From the NCBI RefSeq assembly GCF_002975205.1, contig NZ_PCOC01000002.1:1131001-1195000 (forward strand): DNA of 64,000 nt. Direction: 5' to 3'. Below, piece by piece: positions 23,996-33,631 of this stretch. Position 1 is the first letter of the stretch. Each line of letters begins with the position of its first letter. This stretch comes from Ochrobactrum vermis. GTDB taxonomy: Bacteria > Pseudomonadota > Alphaproteobacteria > Rhizobiales > Rhizobiaceae. A program made the position numbers and the translations under genes. The notes under the pieces were generated by a model, which had not been told where the DNA came from, did not search any database, and saw nothing but the letters and a program-made list of their open reading frames with translations.

Positions 23996-25333
23996 TCAAG
24001 ACTGTTCGTCTTGATCCGGCGGCATTTGCGGGCGTGCAAGATTGCCCTTGGAGAAAGTATAGCCGGTTTCGACAACGCTAGATCCAAATTTGTTTCGCAA
24101 GCGGTCAACGGCGTTTTCGGCGACGGCGCGTTTGGTAGCTTGAGTGTCTACTAGGTCGGGCGGATCTGCGCGATCACTTGAGGAAAGTTCACTAACCCCA
24201 ATCCCAAGCAAACGAAATCGCGTTCCATCCAGTTCTTTCTCAAGAAGCTGTAACCCATGACGGAAGATTCTGTCGGCAAGCTGGGTTGGATCTGAAAGCT
24301 GGCGATTGCGCGTGCGTAACTTGAAATCGTGGGTCTTCAGTTTCAAAACGACCGTTCGTCCGGCTATTTCCCCCGCTTTCAGTCGCCGGGAAACCTTTTC
24401 GGCAAGCGCGCGTAAAACCGGGACGAGATCGCTGGCGTCCGACAGATCGTTGTTGAAGGTCGTTTCGGCTGAAACACTTTTCATGTCATGGTCCGGCTCG
24501 ACCTTGCGGCTGTCCTGTCCTCGGGACAAACGATAAAGACGCTGGCCCATAGTGCCATAGGCTTTCATGAGCGCTCCTTCCTCCATCGTCTGCAGCTGGC
24601 CAATTGAACGAATGCCGTCGCTTTCCAATTTGGCTGCAAAGGCTTTGCCGACGCCCCAGATTGTGCTGACAGGTCTGTCCCGCAGAAAAGCCAGTGCTTC
24701 CGCCTCACCGATAACGGAAAACCCCCGCGGCTTTTCGATGTCTGATGCAACCTTGGCCAGAAATTTGCAGTAGGATAGCCCAATCGAAGCAGAAATCCCG
24801 ATTTCATCCTCTACGCGTTTGGCAAAGCGGGCGAGAACAATAGCAGGCGGCGCCTTATGCAGGCGCTCAGTACCACTCAAGTCCAGAAACGCTTCATCAA
24901 TGGATAGAGGCTCCACAAGGGGCGTGAGGTCACGCATCATCTGTCGGATTTCGCGACCGACGCGGACATATTTTTCCATGTTCGGCTTGACGACGACAGC
25001 GTCTGGACAAGCTTCCAGTGCCTTGAACATTGGCATTGCTGATCGTACGCCATGAATGCGGGCGAGATAGCAGGCGGTTGACACGACGCCGCGTTTTCCG
25101 CCGCCAATGATGAGCGGCTTGTCCCGCAGTTGCGGATTGTCCCGCTTTTCAACAGAGGCGTAAAACGCGTCGCAATCAACATGCGCCAAGGTGAGCTTAT
25201 AGAGCTCTTTATGGCGTAGAAGGCGGGGACTGCCACATGCATGGCATCGCCTGATCGTGTCCGATTTTTGCGGCGAAAGACAATCGCGGCATACACCTTT
25301 TTCCGGATTGTTTGGGGCAGTGGTGTCAGCCAT
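23996..25333 (-). CDS. dinB: DNA polymerase IV (Y-family)
   Basis: 445 residues from ATG 25333 (MADTTAPNN); an upstream in-frame start at 25357 would add eight. The N-terminus carries an extra zinc-ribbon-like segment (CRDCLSP...CHACGSP) before the palm motif [17 protein letters not shown]. The second acidic motif is [11 protein letters not shown], and helix-hairpin-helix and little-finger domains follow. It performs error-prone translesion synthesis. The Cys-rich extension is, as far as I recall, usual for rhizobial DinB proteins. The C-terminus has no obvious beta-clamp motif. Confidence 0.93.
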   Translation of the reverse strand: MADTTAPNNPEKGVCRDCLSPQKSDTIRRCHACGSPRLLRHKELYKLTLAHVDCDAFYASVEKRDNPQLRDKPLIIGGGKRGVVSTACYLARIHGVRSAMPMFKALEACPDAVVVKPNMEKYVRVGREIRQMMRDLTPLVEPLSIDEAFLDLSGTERLHKAPPAIVLARFAKRVEDEIGISASIGLSYCKFLAKVASDIEKPRGFSVIGEAEALAFLRDRPVSTIWGVGKAFAAKLESDGIRSIGQLQTMEEGALMKAYGTMGQRLYRLSRGQDSRKVEPDHDMKSVSAETTFNNDLSDASDLVPVLRALAEKVSRRLKAGEIAGRTVVLKLKTHDFKLRTRNRQLSDPTQLADRIFRHGLQLLEKELDGTRFRLLGIGVSELSSSDRADPPDLVDTQATKRAVAENAVDRLRNKFGSSVVETGYTFSKGNLARPQMPPDQDEQS

Positions 25334-25357
25334 GTGGACAAACCGTCTGATGAACAT

Positions 25358-25683
25358 AAAAGGAACATCGTTTTATAGCATCGAAAGGCCGGAGCGCCAC
25401 CGGGATATATGATGCTGGTTGGTCTTACACTTGACATTGCCGGGAATATCACCAAGTTTAGCGTCATGAACAACCGTTTTGCATCCATACTCCATCGGGT
25501 TTATCCGATCACGGGATAGCTACCCTCGAGTTCTGCCTAGCGCAGGGGAACTCCGGGGGACGGTACGCCGCTTGTTCGACAGCGGATTTCAAATAAGCGC
25601 TTTCACCAAAATCAATCTGAACAGCTTCGTGCCGAAAAACAGCACGCAGACTTATTACCTTTCAACAGCAGTGAGCACTCGCC
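25358..25683. other. divergent intergenic region dinB / rnk
   Basis: About 330 bp between two divergently transcribed genes; it should hold both promoters. I see no gene and no unambiguous LexA box. Confidence 0.35.
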
Positions 25684-26112
25684 ATGAGCGGAAAGAATCG
25701 CAAGAAGCCCAATATCGTCGTCAGCGAAATCGACTATGAACGCCTGATGGGGCTGGCCACCAATGTTTCCGAACGTCTCGAGGAGATTGCCGAGGAACTG
25801 ATGGTCGAACTCGACCGCGCGAAAGTGGTGCCCGCGAAGCGTTTGCCGCAGAACGTGATTCATATGGGCTCTACCGTGGAGTTTCGCTCCAATGATGGAC
25901 ATGAGCGCCGGGTGACGCTGGTATATCCGGGCGAGGCGGATATTGCGCAAGGCAAGATTTCGATTCTCACGCCCATCGGAACTGCGTTGATCGGCCTTGC
26001 GCCTGGCCAGTCAATTTCCTGGACCGCACGCGATGGCAAGCAGCATGAGCTGAACGTGTTATCGGTTTCAGATGAAGCTGAGGCTGCTGCGGCAAATCCT
26101 GCCGCTGAATAG
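25684..26112 (+). CDS. rnk: Rnk-like nucleoside diphosphate kinase regulator (GreA/GreB C-terminal fold)
   Basis: 142 residues. The N-terminal ~45 residues form a short helical hairpin (VSEIDYERLMGLATNVSERLEEIAEELMVELDRA). The GreA/GreB-type C-terminal domain follows (VIHMGSTVEFRSNDGHERRVTLVYPGEADIAQGKISILTPIGTALIGL). Rnk proteins bind RNA polymerase near the secondary channel but lack the long coiled coil of GreA. The C-terminal AEAAAANPAAE is a low-complexity tail. The gene stands alone, with its own terminator. Confidence 0.85.
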   Translation: MSGKNRKKPNIVVSEIDYERLMGLATNVSERLEEIAEELMVELDRAKVVPAKRLPQNVIHMGSTVEFRSNDGHERRVTLVYPGEADIAQGKISILTPIGTALIGLAPGQSISWTARDGKQHELNVLSVSDEAEAAAANPAAE

Positions 26113-26118
26113 TCAATA

Positions 26119-26142
26119 AAAAGCCCGGCAAGCCGGGCTTTT
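26119..26142 (+). terminator. rnk terminator
   Basis: AAAAGCCCGGC / GCCGGGCTTTT forms an 11-bp stem with a very short loop and a T-run, seven bases after the rnk stop. The symmetry means it can also work for the convergent gene at 26167. Confidence 0.85.
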
Positions 26143-26166
26143 CAACATAACGATTGGGGCATTGAG

Positions 26167-26454
26167 CTAAAGGTGCCGGTTTACCCCGCCGGGCAGGTAT
26201 GTCAGTGCTTTCTCGATTGTTACCGGGTCACGCCCCGCGTCTTCGCAGTAGCGCAGCAATGTCGGCTCATGCGCCAGAAAAAACTGCAATACACCGGCAA
26301 GAAAGCCTGGCTCTAGCGCTGCCTGTCGGATTGACGTGGCCTCTATGCCTGTCAGTGCTAGAAAGCGAGGCAGCAGGTCCTTGTCCTGCGCCAGCCAACC
26401 TAACGCTTCAATAGCGATCGCTTCAGCATCCGCTTGGCTCATCGGCGCCTTCAT
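26167..26454 (-). CDS. DUF3572-family protein
   Basis: 95 residues, with the features of the alphaproteobacterial DUF3572 family: ADAEAIAIEALGWLAQDKDLLPRFLALTG, then FLAGVLQFFLAHEPTLLRYCE and a C-terminal LPGG. It is all-helical and soluble, of unknown function, and usually found next to divK/pleD in related genomes, as here. ATG 26454 is the first Met; MSQADAE is an alternative. Confidence 0.8.
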   Translation of the reverse strand: MKAPMSQADAEAIAIEALGWLAQDKDLLPRFLALTGIEATSIRQAALEPGFLAGVLQFFLAHEPTLLRYCEDAGRDPVTIEKALTYLPGGVNRHL

Positions 26455-26648
26455 GTGGTTTCTCCGCTTCCTTCATAGCTTCGCCGAATGTGTAACGGTC
26501 GACTTGTCGAGGAACAACGGAATTATTTGCCTTTCATCAATGAAATGAGGTTAAACTATTCGCAGTCTAAAAAGTGGGGACTTTCTGGCAGACAAGAAAA
26601 TCGAGAAAATGCCGGGTTGCTACAGGGAATAAGACCAAGGAATTTTCG

Positions 26649-27020
26649 ATGCCGAAAAGCGTAATGATCGTCGAAGACAACGAACTCAATATGAAGTTGT
26701 TTCGCGATCTTATCGAAGCCAGCGGATATGAGACGATCAGGACGAGAAACGGGCTTGAGGCGCTGGATCTTGCGCGGGAACATCGGCCTGACCTGATTCT
26801 TATGGACATACAGCTACCCGAGGTGTCGGGGCTGGAAGTTACCAAATGGCTGAAGGACGACGACGAATTACGGCATATTCCAGTCATTGCCGTGACGGCG
26901 TTTGCAATGAAGGGCGACGAGGAACGCATTCGGCAGGGAGGCTGTGAAGCCTATATATCAAAGCCGATATCTGTTCCCCGCTTCATAGAAACAATTAAAT
27001 CCTATCTGGGCGACGCTTAG
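26649..27020 (+). CDS. divK: DivK single-domain response regulator
   Basis: 123 residues from ATG 26649; the longer upstream frame is non-coding. It is a stand-alone receiver domain with the acidic pocket VEDN, phospho-acceptor Asp53 (LILMDIQLP), Thr in AVTAFAMKG and Lys in YISKPI. In Caulobacter and Brucella DivK is phosphorylated by DivJ and dephosphorylated by PleC, and it controls CtrA through the DivL-CckA pathway, setting cell polarity. pleD follows 22 bp downstream in the same operon. Confidence 0.95.
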   Translation: MPKSVMIVEDNELNMKLFRDLIEASGYETIRTRNGLEALDLAREHRPDLILMDIQLPEVSGLEVTKWLKDDDELRHIPVIAVTAFAMKGDEERIRQGGCEAYISKPISVPRFIETIKSYLGDA

Positions 27021-27042
27021 CGGAAATAGGGCGAGGGGCATC

Positions 27043-28428
27043 ATGACTGCACGAATTCTCGTCGTTGACGATGTGGATTCCAATGTAAAACTCCTCGAGG
27101 CTCGGCTGCTATCTGAATATTATGAGGTTGTTACGGCTTATAATGGACCTGAGGCCATAGAAATTTGCCTTGGCGGGCAGATTGACGTTGTGCTCCTCGA
27201 CATATTAATGCCGGATATGGACGGTTTTGAAGTGTGTCGTCGTTTGAAGGATGATCCACGCACGTCCAATATTCCGGTCGTTATGGTCACTTCACTCGAT
27301 GGTTCCGAGGATAAGATTCGCGGTCTTGAAGCCGGAGCTGACGACTTTCTGTCAAAGCCCGTCAGCGATCTCCAGCTTCTGTCGCGCGTGAAGAGCCTGG
27401 CGCGGCTGAAATTGGTTTCTGACGAGCTGTTTCAACGGACTGGTACAATTGCTGATGCCGAGGTGGAAACACTGCTGGCAAGCAAGATGGGCGGCAACTA
27501 TGCCGATGAGGACGAGGTGGCGCGTATTCTCATCGTTGATGAGGACGAACTGGCGGCTGCACGCCTAAGGCTCATTCTTGGCGAGAACTATCGTGTCGAC
27601 GTGGCCAGCGATGCCAACACGGCATTAATCCGGGCGATAGATACTGATTACGACAGCATCGTCGTTTCGGCCAATTTCACTTACTACGATCCGCTTCGTC
27701 TTTGTTCGCAGCTACGAACCATAGAACGCACGAGGCTGGTGCCGATCATTCTCGTCGTTCGGGAGGATGAGGGAGCACTTGTGGTGCGTGCGCTGGAGCT
27801 GGGCGTGAACGACTATCTGATGCGTCCGCTTGAGAAGCTGGAGCTCTTCGCCCGTCTGCGGACCCAGATCAAACGGAAGTGCTATAACGATCTATTGCGG
27901 CAGAGCCTCAATCGCACAATCGCCATGGCGGTGACGGATAGTCTCACAGGGCTGCACAACCGCCGTTATCTCGATACGCACATGCCTGTCCTGCTGACGC
28001 GCGCCGTGGGGCGTGAGCGTCCATTGTCAGTCATTATGCTCGACTTCGATCACTTCAAACGGATCAATGACCAATATGGGCACGATGCCGGTGACGATGT
28101 CCTTCGTGAGTTTGCAGCGCGTCTGCGCAAGAATATTCGCGGAATGGATCTCATGTGTCGCTACGGCGGAGAGGAATTCGTCGTAGTTCTGCCGGACAGT
28201 GATGTGGAAGCCGCGAAGGCTGTTGCAGAGCGCATCCGGATTGCTGTGTCGGGCACGCCCTTTGTTGTCGCCAACGGCAAGCACAAGGTCAATCTGACCA
28301 TCAGCATGGGGGTCGCTGGACTGAGGTTGATGGGAGATAGCGCCGACGCTCTTTTCTCGAGGACAGATGCAGCGCTTTATCAGGCAAAGAAAGGCGGCCG
28401 CAACCGCATCGTCTCATCAGCTGCCTGA
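27043..28428 (+). CDS. pleD: PleD diguanylate cyclase response regulator
   Basis: 461 residues: receiver 1 (Asp53 in VVLLDILMPDMDGF), a second degenerate receiver (~160-280, with VVSANFTYYD in place of the phosphorylation site), then a GGDEF domain with CRYGGEEFVVVL at ~375. RGMD five residues before it is an RxxD inhibitory I-site for c-di-GMP. Phosphorylation causes dimerisation and c-di-GMP synthesis, linking the cell cycle to surface attachment. It is co-transcribed with divK. A strong terminator shared with rpmG follows. Confidence 0.96.
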   Translation: MTARILVVDDVDSNVKLLEARLLSEYYEVVTAYNGPEAIEICLGGQIDVVLLDILMPDMDGFEVCRRLKDDPRTSNIPVVMVTSLDGSEDKIRGLEAGADDFLSKPVSDLQLLSRVKSLARLKLVSDELFQRTGTIADAEVETLLASKMGGNYADEDEVARILIVDEDELAAARLRLILGENYRVDVASDANTALIRAIDTDYDSIVVSANFTYYDPLRLCSQLRTIERTRLVPIILVVREDEGALVVRALELGVNDYLMRPLEKLELFARLRTQIKRKCYNDLLRQSLNRTIAMAVTDSLTGLHNRRYLDTHMPVLLTRAVGRERPLSVIMLDFDHFKRINDQYGHDAGDDVLREFAARLRKNIRGMDLMCRYGGEEFVVVLPDSDVEAAKAVAERIRIAVSGTPFVVANGKHKVNLTISMGVAGLRLMGDSADALFSRTDAALYQAKKGGRNRIVSSAA

Positions 28429-28452
28429 AGGCTGAACGACGGTCGGAAAACA

Positions 28453-28482
28453 AAAAAACCGTCTCGAAAGAGACGGTTTTTT
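28453..28482. terminator. bidirectional terminator pleD / rpmG
   Basis: CCGTCTC-GAAA-GAGACGG with an A-run before and a T-run after. The GAAA tetraloop and symmetrical tails allow it to end both convergent transcripts. Confidence 0.92.
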
Positions 28483-28518
28483 ATTTCAATCGTCTTGTCG
28501 ATGACGATCGGAAGCGAA

Positions 28519-28686
28519 TTACTTGATTTTCGTTTCCTTGAAATCGACGTGTTTGCGCGCAATTGGGTCGTACTTGGTCTTTGTCATCTTTTCCGTCATC
28601 GTGCGGCTGTTCTTCTTCGTTACGTAGAAGAAGCCGGTGTCAGCGGTCGACAAAAGCTTGATCTTGATCGTCGTAGCCTTGGCCAT
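28519..28686 (-). CDS. rpmG: 50S ribosomal protein L33
   Basis: 55 residues, complete: [20 protein letters not shown] at the start, [13 protein letters not shown] in the middle and [11 protein letters not shown] at the end, all standard for L33. It has no CxxC zinc motifs, so this is the Cys-free form that does not depend on zinc. It is single-copy in its own transcription unit, with the shared terminator downstream. Confidence 0.96.
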   Translation of the reverse strand: MAKATTIKIKLLSTADTGFFYVTKKNSRTMTEKMTKTKYDPIARKHVDFKETKIK

Positions 28687-28715
28687 ATCGAATTACCTGC
28701 TCTGTATCTTTGCCG

Positions 28716-28763
28716 GAGCATGATCTTGCCGAAAATCGGTTCCCAACTCTCGGGATCATGCTC
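28716..28763. repeat. Brucella-type intergenic palindrome
   Basis: GAGCATGATC (28716-28725) and GATCATGCTC (28754-28763) enclose a GC-rich stem region (GAAAATCGGTTCCCAACTCTCGG). Near-identical ~48-bp palindromes recur in intergenic regions of Brucella and other rhizobia. It lies between rpmG and the MFS gene. Its function is unknown; it may form an RNA hairpin. Confidence 0.7.
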
Positions 28764-28846
28764 AATGGATGGAAACCTCCAGCGATTCCGGTAATCTCAT
28801 CCGGCAGCGGAAATTTGGCGCGACACTACGTATTGGCGGCGAAAAG

Positions 28847-30058
28847 TCAAGCCTGCTTCTTCCGCAAAAGCAGTCTTCCTGCTGCAAAGAGTGCATATGC
28901 CGCAAAAAACACACCGAGAGTCATAGGGAATCCTTTCGGCCCCAGCATGTCCATGCCGACGCCGACGGCCTGAGGTCCGGCAAGCATGCCGATGGCGTAG
29001 CAGAACACAAAGGCGGCATTGGCAGATGCAAGCTCACGGCCAGTCAGTTCCGATCCCAGATGCGCAAGGCCGATCGTGTAGAGGCCTGCGACCACGCCAC
29101 CCCATAGAAACAGGATGCCGGCCATGAGATACCAATGCTGCATGAGGTAGGGCAGGGCGATCATGCCAATGAGGCCGGTAGTGGCACAGATGAGCAGGAG
29201 CTTGCGGCGATCAGAAATGCGGTCGCTGATAATGCCCAATGGAATCTGCATCAGCACATTACCGAGACCGATCATTGTAAGCAGCAGGGCCGCATCGGCC
29301 TCTGGATAACCGATGCGGGCGCCGAAGACGGGAAAGAGGGCAAAGCCTCCAGTTTCAACCGCGCCAAAAACAAAGACTGCCATCGTCGCAGTCGGAACGG
29401 CAAAGATAAAGGGCAGGAAGGGAACGTGTTCGCCTTCTTCAAAGTCCGGGCTGTCTCGCCATGCGAATGCAACCGGGATGAGGGCGATTAGGATAATGAC
29501 GAAGCCAACATAGAAAGGCAGGCCGCCGGTGCTCCCAATCTTCGAGAACAGCCACGGTCCAAGCGCAAAGCCAAGTGAAAGGGATGTGGAGTAGATTCCG
29601 AGTACTAGCCCGCGTTTTTCAGGCGGTGCGGAAGCGTTTATCCAGTACTCGGACAGCACAAAGAGCACTGTCAGCGCGAAGTGGAGCACGATGCGCAGCG
29701 CAAACCACGCCCATAGCGGTTGAAAGAAGTGGAAACCCAGAAAGGCCGCACTCCCGATGAGGAGCATGAGAAAGATCGCCTTGACCACACCCAGTCGTGC
29801 AGCGATGGGGGCTGCAAGAGGAGCAGCAACGATGGAAGCCAGACCTGCAACGGCAGTGTTGGCGCCGATCAGACTTGCGGAATGACCGCGACCTTCCAGT
29901 AGAACGCTCAAAAGCGGAATGCCTAGGCCGATTGCTGCTCCTACTGCGCTGATCGTGGCTATGGCTGCAGCAAGCGAGCGCCAATGCATCTGGCCCTGTG
30001 CAGGTCCGCCGCCTGGTTCTTGCGGGACAAGATCGGCGGGTTGGATTTCTTTATTCAT
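28847..30058 (-). CDS. MFS transporter
   Basis: 403 residues with about 12 membrane segments. The N-terminal half contains IGLGIPLLSVLLEGRGHSASLIGANTAV and the signature loop ISDRISDRRKLLL lies in the second half, as in major facilitator proteins of the YcaD/YfcJ-like groups. The substrate is not deducible. It is the last gene of the minus-strand cluster topA-rnr-DUF983-NUDIX-MFS, five bases after the NUDIX stop. Confidence 0.88.
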   Translation of the reverse strand: MNKEIQPADLVPQEPGGGPAQGQMHWRSLAAAIATISAVGAAIGLGIPLLSVLLEGRGHSASLIGANTAVAGLASIVAAPLAAPIAARLGVVKAIFLMLLIGSAAFLGFHFFQPLWAWFALRIVLHFALTVLFVLSEYWINASAPPEKRGLVLGIYSTSLSLGFALGPWLFSKIGSTGGLPFYVGFVIILIALIPVAFAWRDSPDFEEGEHVPFLPFIFAVPTATMAVFVFGAVETGGFALFPVFGARIGYPEADAALLLTMIGLGNVLMQIPLGIISDRISDRRKLLLICATTGLIGMIALPYLMQHWYLMAGILFLWGGVVAGLYTIGLAHLGSELTGRELASANAAFVFCYAIGMLAGPQAVGVGMDMLGPKGFPMTLGVFFAAYALFAAGRLLLRKKQA

Positions 30059-30063
30059 CGGGT

Positions 30064-30795
30064 TCAGATCACTTCGCGAACAAAGCGGCCATGCCGCTTG
30101 GTATATTGCACCACTGGTAAGGTGGCGGGCAGTTCGGCTTCGGTGTCCATCAGAAGCACGCGCGCTTCTTTCAGGATCGCCTGAGTAATATGGGCAACGT
30201 CGAGTTCATTGATATGGTCGATGGAAACCCAGTCCAGATCTTCCAGTTCACCACTGGGAACGAGCGGTTGCTGCTCCAGTTCCGGTATATGATCGCAAAA
30301 TGCGATAAAAAACCGGGTATCGAAACGACGAACATAGTCCGGCGGTGTTATAGCACGCGCAAAATAGCGTAGACTGTTCAGCGCCGGTACCATACCGCCG
30401 TCGAGGAATGCCGACCAGTCGTGGTGCGAGGGCGAAGAAATTGGCGCTGAAGCTGCTTGCCCGATGCGAAGTCCCGTCTCCTCAAAGGTTTCGCGAATAG
30501 CACAAAGGCCAAGCGCCCGGGCGCGGCGCAGCGACGCGCGCGAGCCCATGCCCGCAAGCAGTTTGACAACATCGGTGTCATTCAGTTCGGCTGAAGCCGC
30601 AATAGCACCATCTATGGGGTCTGCCCGACCACCGGGGAAAACAAATTTTCCTGGCATAAACGCAAGACTGGCGTGACGTCTGCCCATGAGAATACGCGGC
30701 TTGCCGCCGGACCTGTCGACGAGCAGCAGTGACGCAGCATCGCGTGGCCGCAAAGCTTTGGCTGGAGAGGATGGAAGCTGAATCATGGCGGTCAC
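30064..30795 (-). CDS. NUDIX hydrolase
   Basis: 243 residues. The Nudix box is seen as the RETFEETGLRIG core (~100-115), preceded by the Gly-rich MPGKFVFPGGRADP strand, with an insertion between them as in the larger NUDT7/NUDT19-like subfamily. The likely substrate is a nucleoside diphosphate derivative, possibly CoA-like, but this cannot be fixed from sequence. It lies between DUF983 and the transporter on the same strand, with short gaps. Confidence 0.88.
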   Translation of the reverse strand: MTAMIQLPSSPAKALRPRDAASLLLVDRSGGKPRILMGRRHASLAFMPGKFVFPGGRADPIDGAIAASAELNDTDVVKLLAGMGSRASLRRARALGLCAIRETFEETGLRIGQAASAPISSPSHHDWSAFLDGGMVPALNSLRYFARAITPPDYVRRFDTRFFIAFCDHIPELEQQPLVPSGELEDLDWVSIDHINELDVAHITQAILKEARVLLMDTEAELPATLPVVQYTKRHGRFVREVI

Positions 30796-30803
30796 GGTGA
30801 CGT

Positions 30804-31265
30804 TCAGGTCACATCGCCATATTCACCTTCGCCCTTGCCCCCGAAACCGTGCATGTAAAGTGCCCATTGCAGACCGATGGTCGCCCCCTTCATCGGCTGC
30901 AACAGGAGCAACGACATAATAACGGTCAGCGGCCCCCAGATTGCCATATGCGCCCAGAGCGGCAGATTGGTTGTCGCTTCTACGCCCATGAAAGCGCCAA
31001 CAACCACGTGTCCCACGATCAAAATGGTGAGATAGGCTGGAAGATCGTCGGCACGCTGTTCCATGTAGTCTTCATCACAGACAGAACATTGCGCCACCGG
31101 CTTCACAAAAGCCCGGAAAAGCTTTCCTTCACCGCAATGCGGGCAGCGTCCGCGAAAGCCACGCCACAACGCTTCACCCAAAGGACGTTTCGGGTGGGCA
31201 GCCTTGGGGTTTTCACCTCCGAAAACTTGTACATCTTGCGCGGAATTGGCCTCCAGCGTGCTCAT
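30804..31265 (-). CDS. DUF983 membrane protein with zinc ribbon
   Basis: 153 residues. A CPHCGEGKLF...CSVCDEDY zinc ribbon (~40-66) is followed by two membrane segments (YLTILIVGHVVVGAFMGVEAT, and the WGPLTVIMSLLLLQP segment). This is the standard DUF983 layout in alphaproteobacteria, where the gene follows rnr. The function is unknown. The start overlaps the rnr stop by one base (TGATG), so it is translated together with RNase R. Confidence 0.88.
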   Translation of the reverse strand: MSTLEANSAQDVQVFGGENPKAAHPKRPLGEALWRGFRGRCPHCGEGKLFRAFVKPVAQCSVCDEDYMEQRADDLPAYLTILIVGHVVVGAFMGVEATTNLPLWAHMAIWGPLTVIMSLLLLQPMKGATIGLQWALYMHGFGGKGEGEYGDVT

Positions 31266-33628
31266 CAGCGACCTCTTCTCTTCTGACGCGGAATACCCGC
31301 GGGTTTACCTCTTCGCCCACGCATCGTCCGACTCGCCTTATGGTGCGAACGGGTCGACATTGGCAGAGGATGCGGTTCCGAAACCATCTCAAAACGAAGC
31401 GCGCCCGCGATGGGGAGCGCTTCTACAAGACGAACCGTCACGGTGTCGCCGAGCCGGAAGCCTTTACCGCTCCGTTCACCGGCAATCGAATGGTTCGCTT
31501 CGTCGTATAAATAGTATTCATGACCTAAAGTTGAAATGGGTACCAGCCCATCCGCGCCATATGTCGCAAGGTTAACGAAAAGGCCCGCTCGCGTGACACC
31601 TGTAACACGTCCTTCATATTCATCACCGAGATGCGCGGCAAGGAAGTGCGCGATGAGGCGGTCTACGGTTTCGCGTTCGGCAAGCATTGCCCGACGCTCG
31701 GTCGAGGAGATCAACGCGGAGATTTCTTCGAGATGCGCTTCTTCATCCGTGGTCAGGCCGTCGCCGCCAAGGTTCAAGGTCTTGATCAGGGCGCGGTGAA
31801 CGATGAGGTCGGCGTAACGGCGGATCGGTGAGGTGAAATGTGCATAACGGTGCAAATGCAGACCGAAATGTCCAATATTGTCAGGACTATATTCCGCCTG
31901 GCTCTGCGTGCGCAGCACGACTTGATTGACCAGCTCCTGATGATCGGAGCCTTCGACGGCCTCAAGAATTCGATTGAATTGCGCTGGCTGGAGTTCGGCA
32001 CCTTTGGCGAGGCTCAAATCAAGTGTACGCAGGAATTCACGCAAGGTTTCCTGCTTGGCAAGCGCGGGTGCATCATGAATGCGGAAAATCAACGGCTGGC
32101 GGCGCGCTTCCAGCGTTTCGGCAGCGGCGACGTTTGCTTGAATCATGAACTCTTCGATGAGCTTGTGCGCATCAAGCCGTTCAGGAACGATCACCTTGTC
32201 AACCTTGCCGTCTGGCGTGAGCAGGATTTTCTTTTCCGGCAGGTCCAGTTCCAGTGGTTCGCGAACATCACGCCCCCGTTTCAGTACGGCATAGGCGTTC
32301 CAGAGCGGTTTCAGTATACTGTCGAGAATGGGAGTGGTCTTGTCATCCGGCGCGCCATCAATGGCAGCCTGGGCCTGTGAATAAGCAAGCTTTGCTGCCG
32401 ACTTCATCATGATGCGATGGAACTTGTGCGATTTCTTGCGTCCGTCCGCCGCAAAAACCATGCGGACGGCGAGGGCAGGGCGATCTTCCAACTCACGAAG
32501 CGAGCAGAGATTGTTCGAAATCCGCTCCGGCAACATCGGCACGACGCGGTCCGGAAAATAGACCGAATTACCGCGCTTCTGTGCTTCACGGTCAAGTGCG
32601 GAATCAGGGCGCACATAGGCGGCGACATCGGCAATAGCCACGATCACAATCTGACCGCCTGGATTCTCTGGATCTTTATCTGGCTCGGCGTAAACCGCGT
32701 CGTCATGATCCTTGGCATCAGCCGGATCGATGGTGAGAAGAGGAATGTCGCGCCAGTCCTCACGGTCTTCCATCGTCGCAGGCTGGGCGGCTTCCGCTTC
32801 GCTAATTGCCTCAGTCGGGAAAACATGCGGAATTTCATGCTCGTGAATGGCAATCATCGACAGGGCTTTCTCGCTGTCGATAGATCCAACCACCTGCCGA
32901 ATTTTGCCGCGTGGCAATCCCTGACGACGCGAGGAGATCAGGTCTACTTCGACAAGATCACCAGCTTCGGCATTTTCCAGCTGTGCCGGATCGAGCTGCA
33001 CTTCCGGCTGCTTCCGATTGACCGGATCGAGGCGCCATTCACCGTTGCCGAGCTTGCGCACAACGCCAAGCACTGCATTCGTGCGATGCTCCAGACGCTT
33101 CATGACGCGAGCGGTATAATCCGGTCCGTCGCGATCCTCATTACGGAATATTTTTGCCAGGACACGATCCCCGACTCCGACAGCCGGACCGCCTTCCGAA
33201 GCTTTATTAAGCCGGGTACGGCGGATCAGAACAATAGGCGGCTTCCCATAACCAGCTTCGTCCCATTCCGATGGACGAGCGAGCAAGCTACCGTCCTCAT
33301 CGCGCCCGGTGATATCAAGCACGGTGACGGCAGGCAATGCACCGGGGCGAGACAATTTGCGGGCGCGTTTTTCAACCAAGCCCTCGTCCGAAAGCTCGCG
33401 TAGGAGATCTTTTAGATAGATCCGCGCATCGCCCTTGATGTTGAATGCTTTCGCCAGTTCACGCTTGCCTGCCCGGTCGGGGTTCTCCTCGATATATTTG
33501 AGAACCTCTTCGCGGGTCGGCAAGAACGCATTGGGATCATTCTTTGCGTCGACGGACTTTGCTTCGGCTGCACGCCGCTCGGTCCGCGCGGACCGACCGG
33601 TATCGGATTTGGGAAAACGGCGCGCCAA
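31265..33628 (-). CDS. rnr: ribonuclease R
   Basis: 787 residues. An N-terminal winged-helix and cold-shock region comes first, then the RNB catalytic domain (IPLLTIDPADAKDHDDAVYAE, with the clustered acidic residues that bind magnesium), and an S1 domain near the C-terminus (GDEYEGRVTGVTRAGLFVNL). The tail is basic (HHKASRTMRGRRGKPAG). It degrades structured RNA 3' to 5'. It starts three bases after the topA stop and overlaps DUF983 by one base, forming an operon. Confidence 0.95.
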   Translation of the reverse strand: MARRFPKSDTGRSARTERRAAEAKSVDAKNDPNAFLPTREEVLKYIEENPDRAGKRELAKAFNIKGDARIYLKDLLRELSDEGLVEKRARKLSRPGALPAVTVLDITGRDEDGSLLARPSEWDEAGYGKPPIVLIRRTRLNKASEGGPAVGVGDRVLAKIFRNEDRDGPDYTARVMKRLEHRTNAVLGVVRKLGNGEWRLDPVNRKQPEVQLDPAQLENAEAGDLVEVDLISSRRQGLPRGKIRQVVGSIDSEKALSMIAIHEHEIPHVFPTEAISEAEAAQPATMEDREDWRDIPLLTIDPADAKDHDDAVYAEPDKDPENPGGQIVIVAIADVAAYVRPDSALDREAQKRGNSVYFPDRVVPMLPERISNNLCSLRELEDRPALAVRMVFAADGRKKSHKFHRIMMKSAAKLAYSQAQAAIDGAPDDKTTPILDSILKPLWNAYAVLKRGRDVREPLELDLPEKKILLTPDGKVDKVIVPERLDAHKLIEEFMIQANVAAAETLEARRQPLIFRIHDAPALAKQETLREFLRTLDLSLAKGAELQPAQFNRILEAVEGSDHQELVNQVVLRTQSQAEYSPDNIGHFGLHLHRYAHFTSPIRRYADLIVHRALIKTLNLGGDGLTTDEEAHLEEISALISSTERRAMLAERETVDRLIAHFLAAHLGDEYEGRVTGVTRAGLFVNLATYGADGLVPISTLGHEYYLYDEANHSIAGERSGKGFRLGDTVTVRLVEALPIAGALRFEMVSEPHPLPMSTRSHHKASRTMRGRRGKPAGIPRQKRRGR

Positions 33629-33631
33629 TTG

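Noticed and set aside
32417..33403. 328-residue frame antisense to rnr
   Set aside because: It lies wholly inside RNase R on the opposite strand, a by-product of high-GC codon use, with no recognisable domain or start signal.
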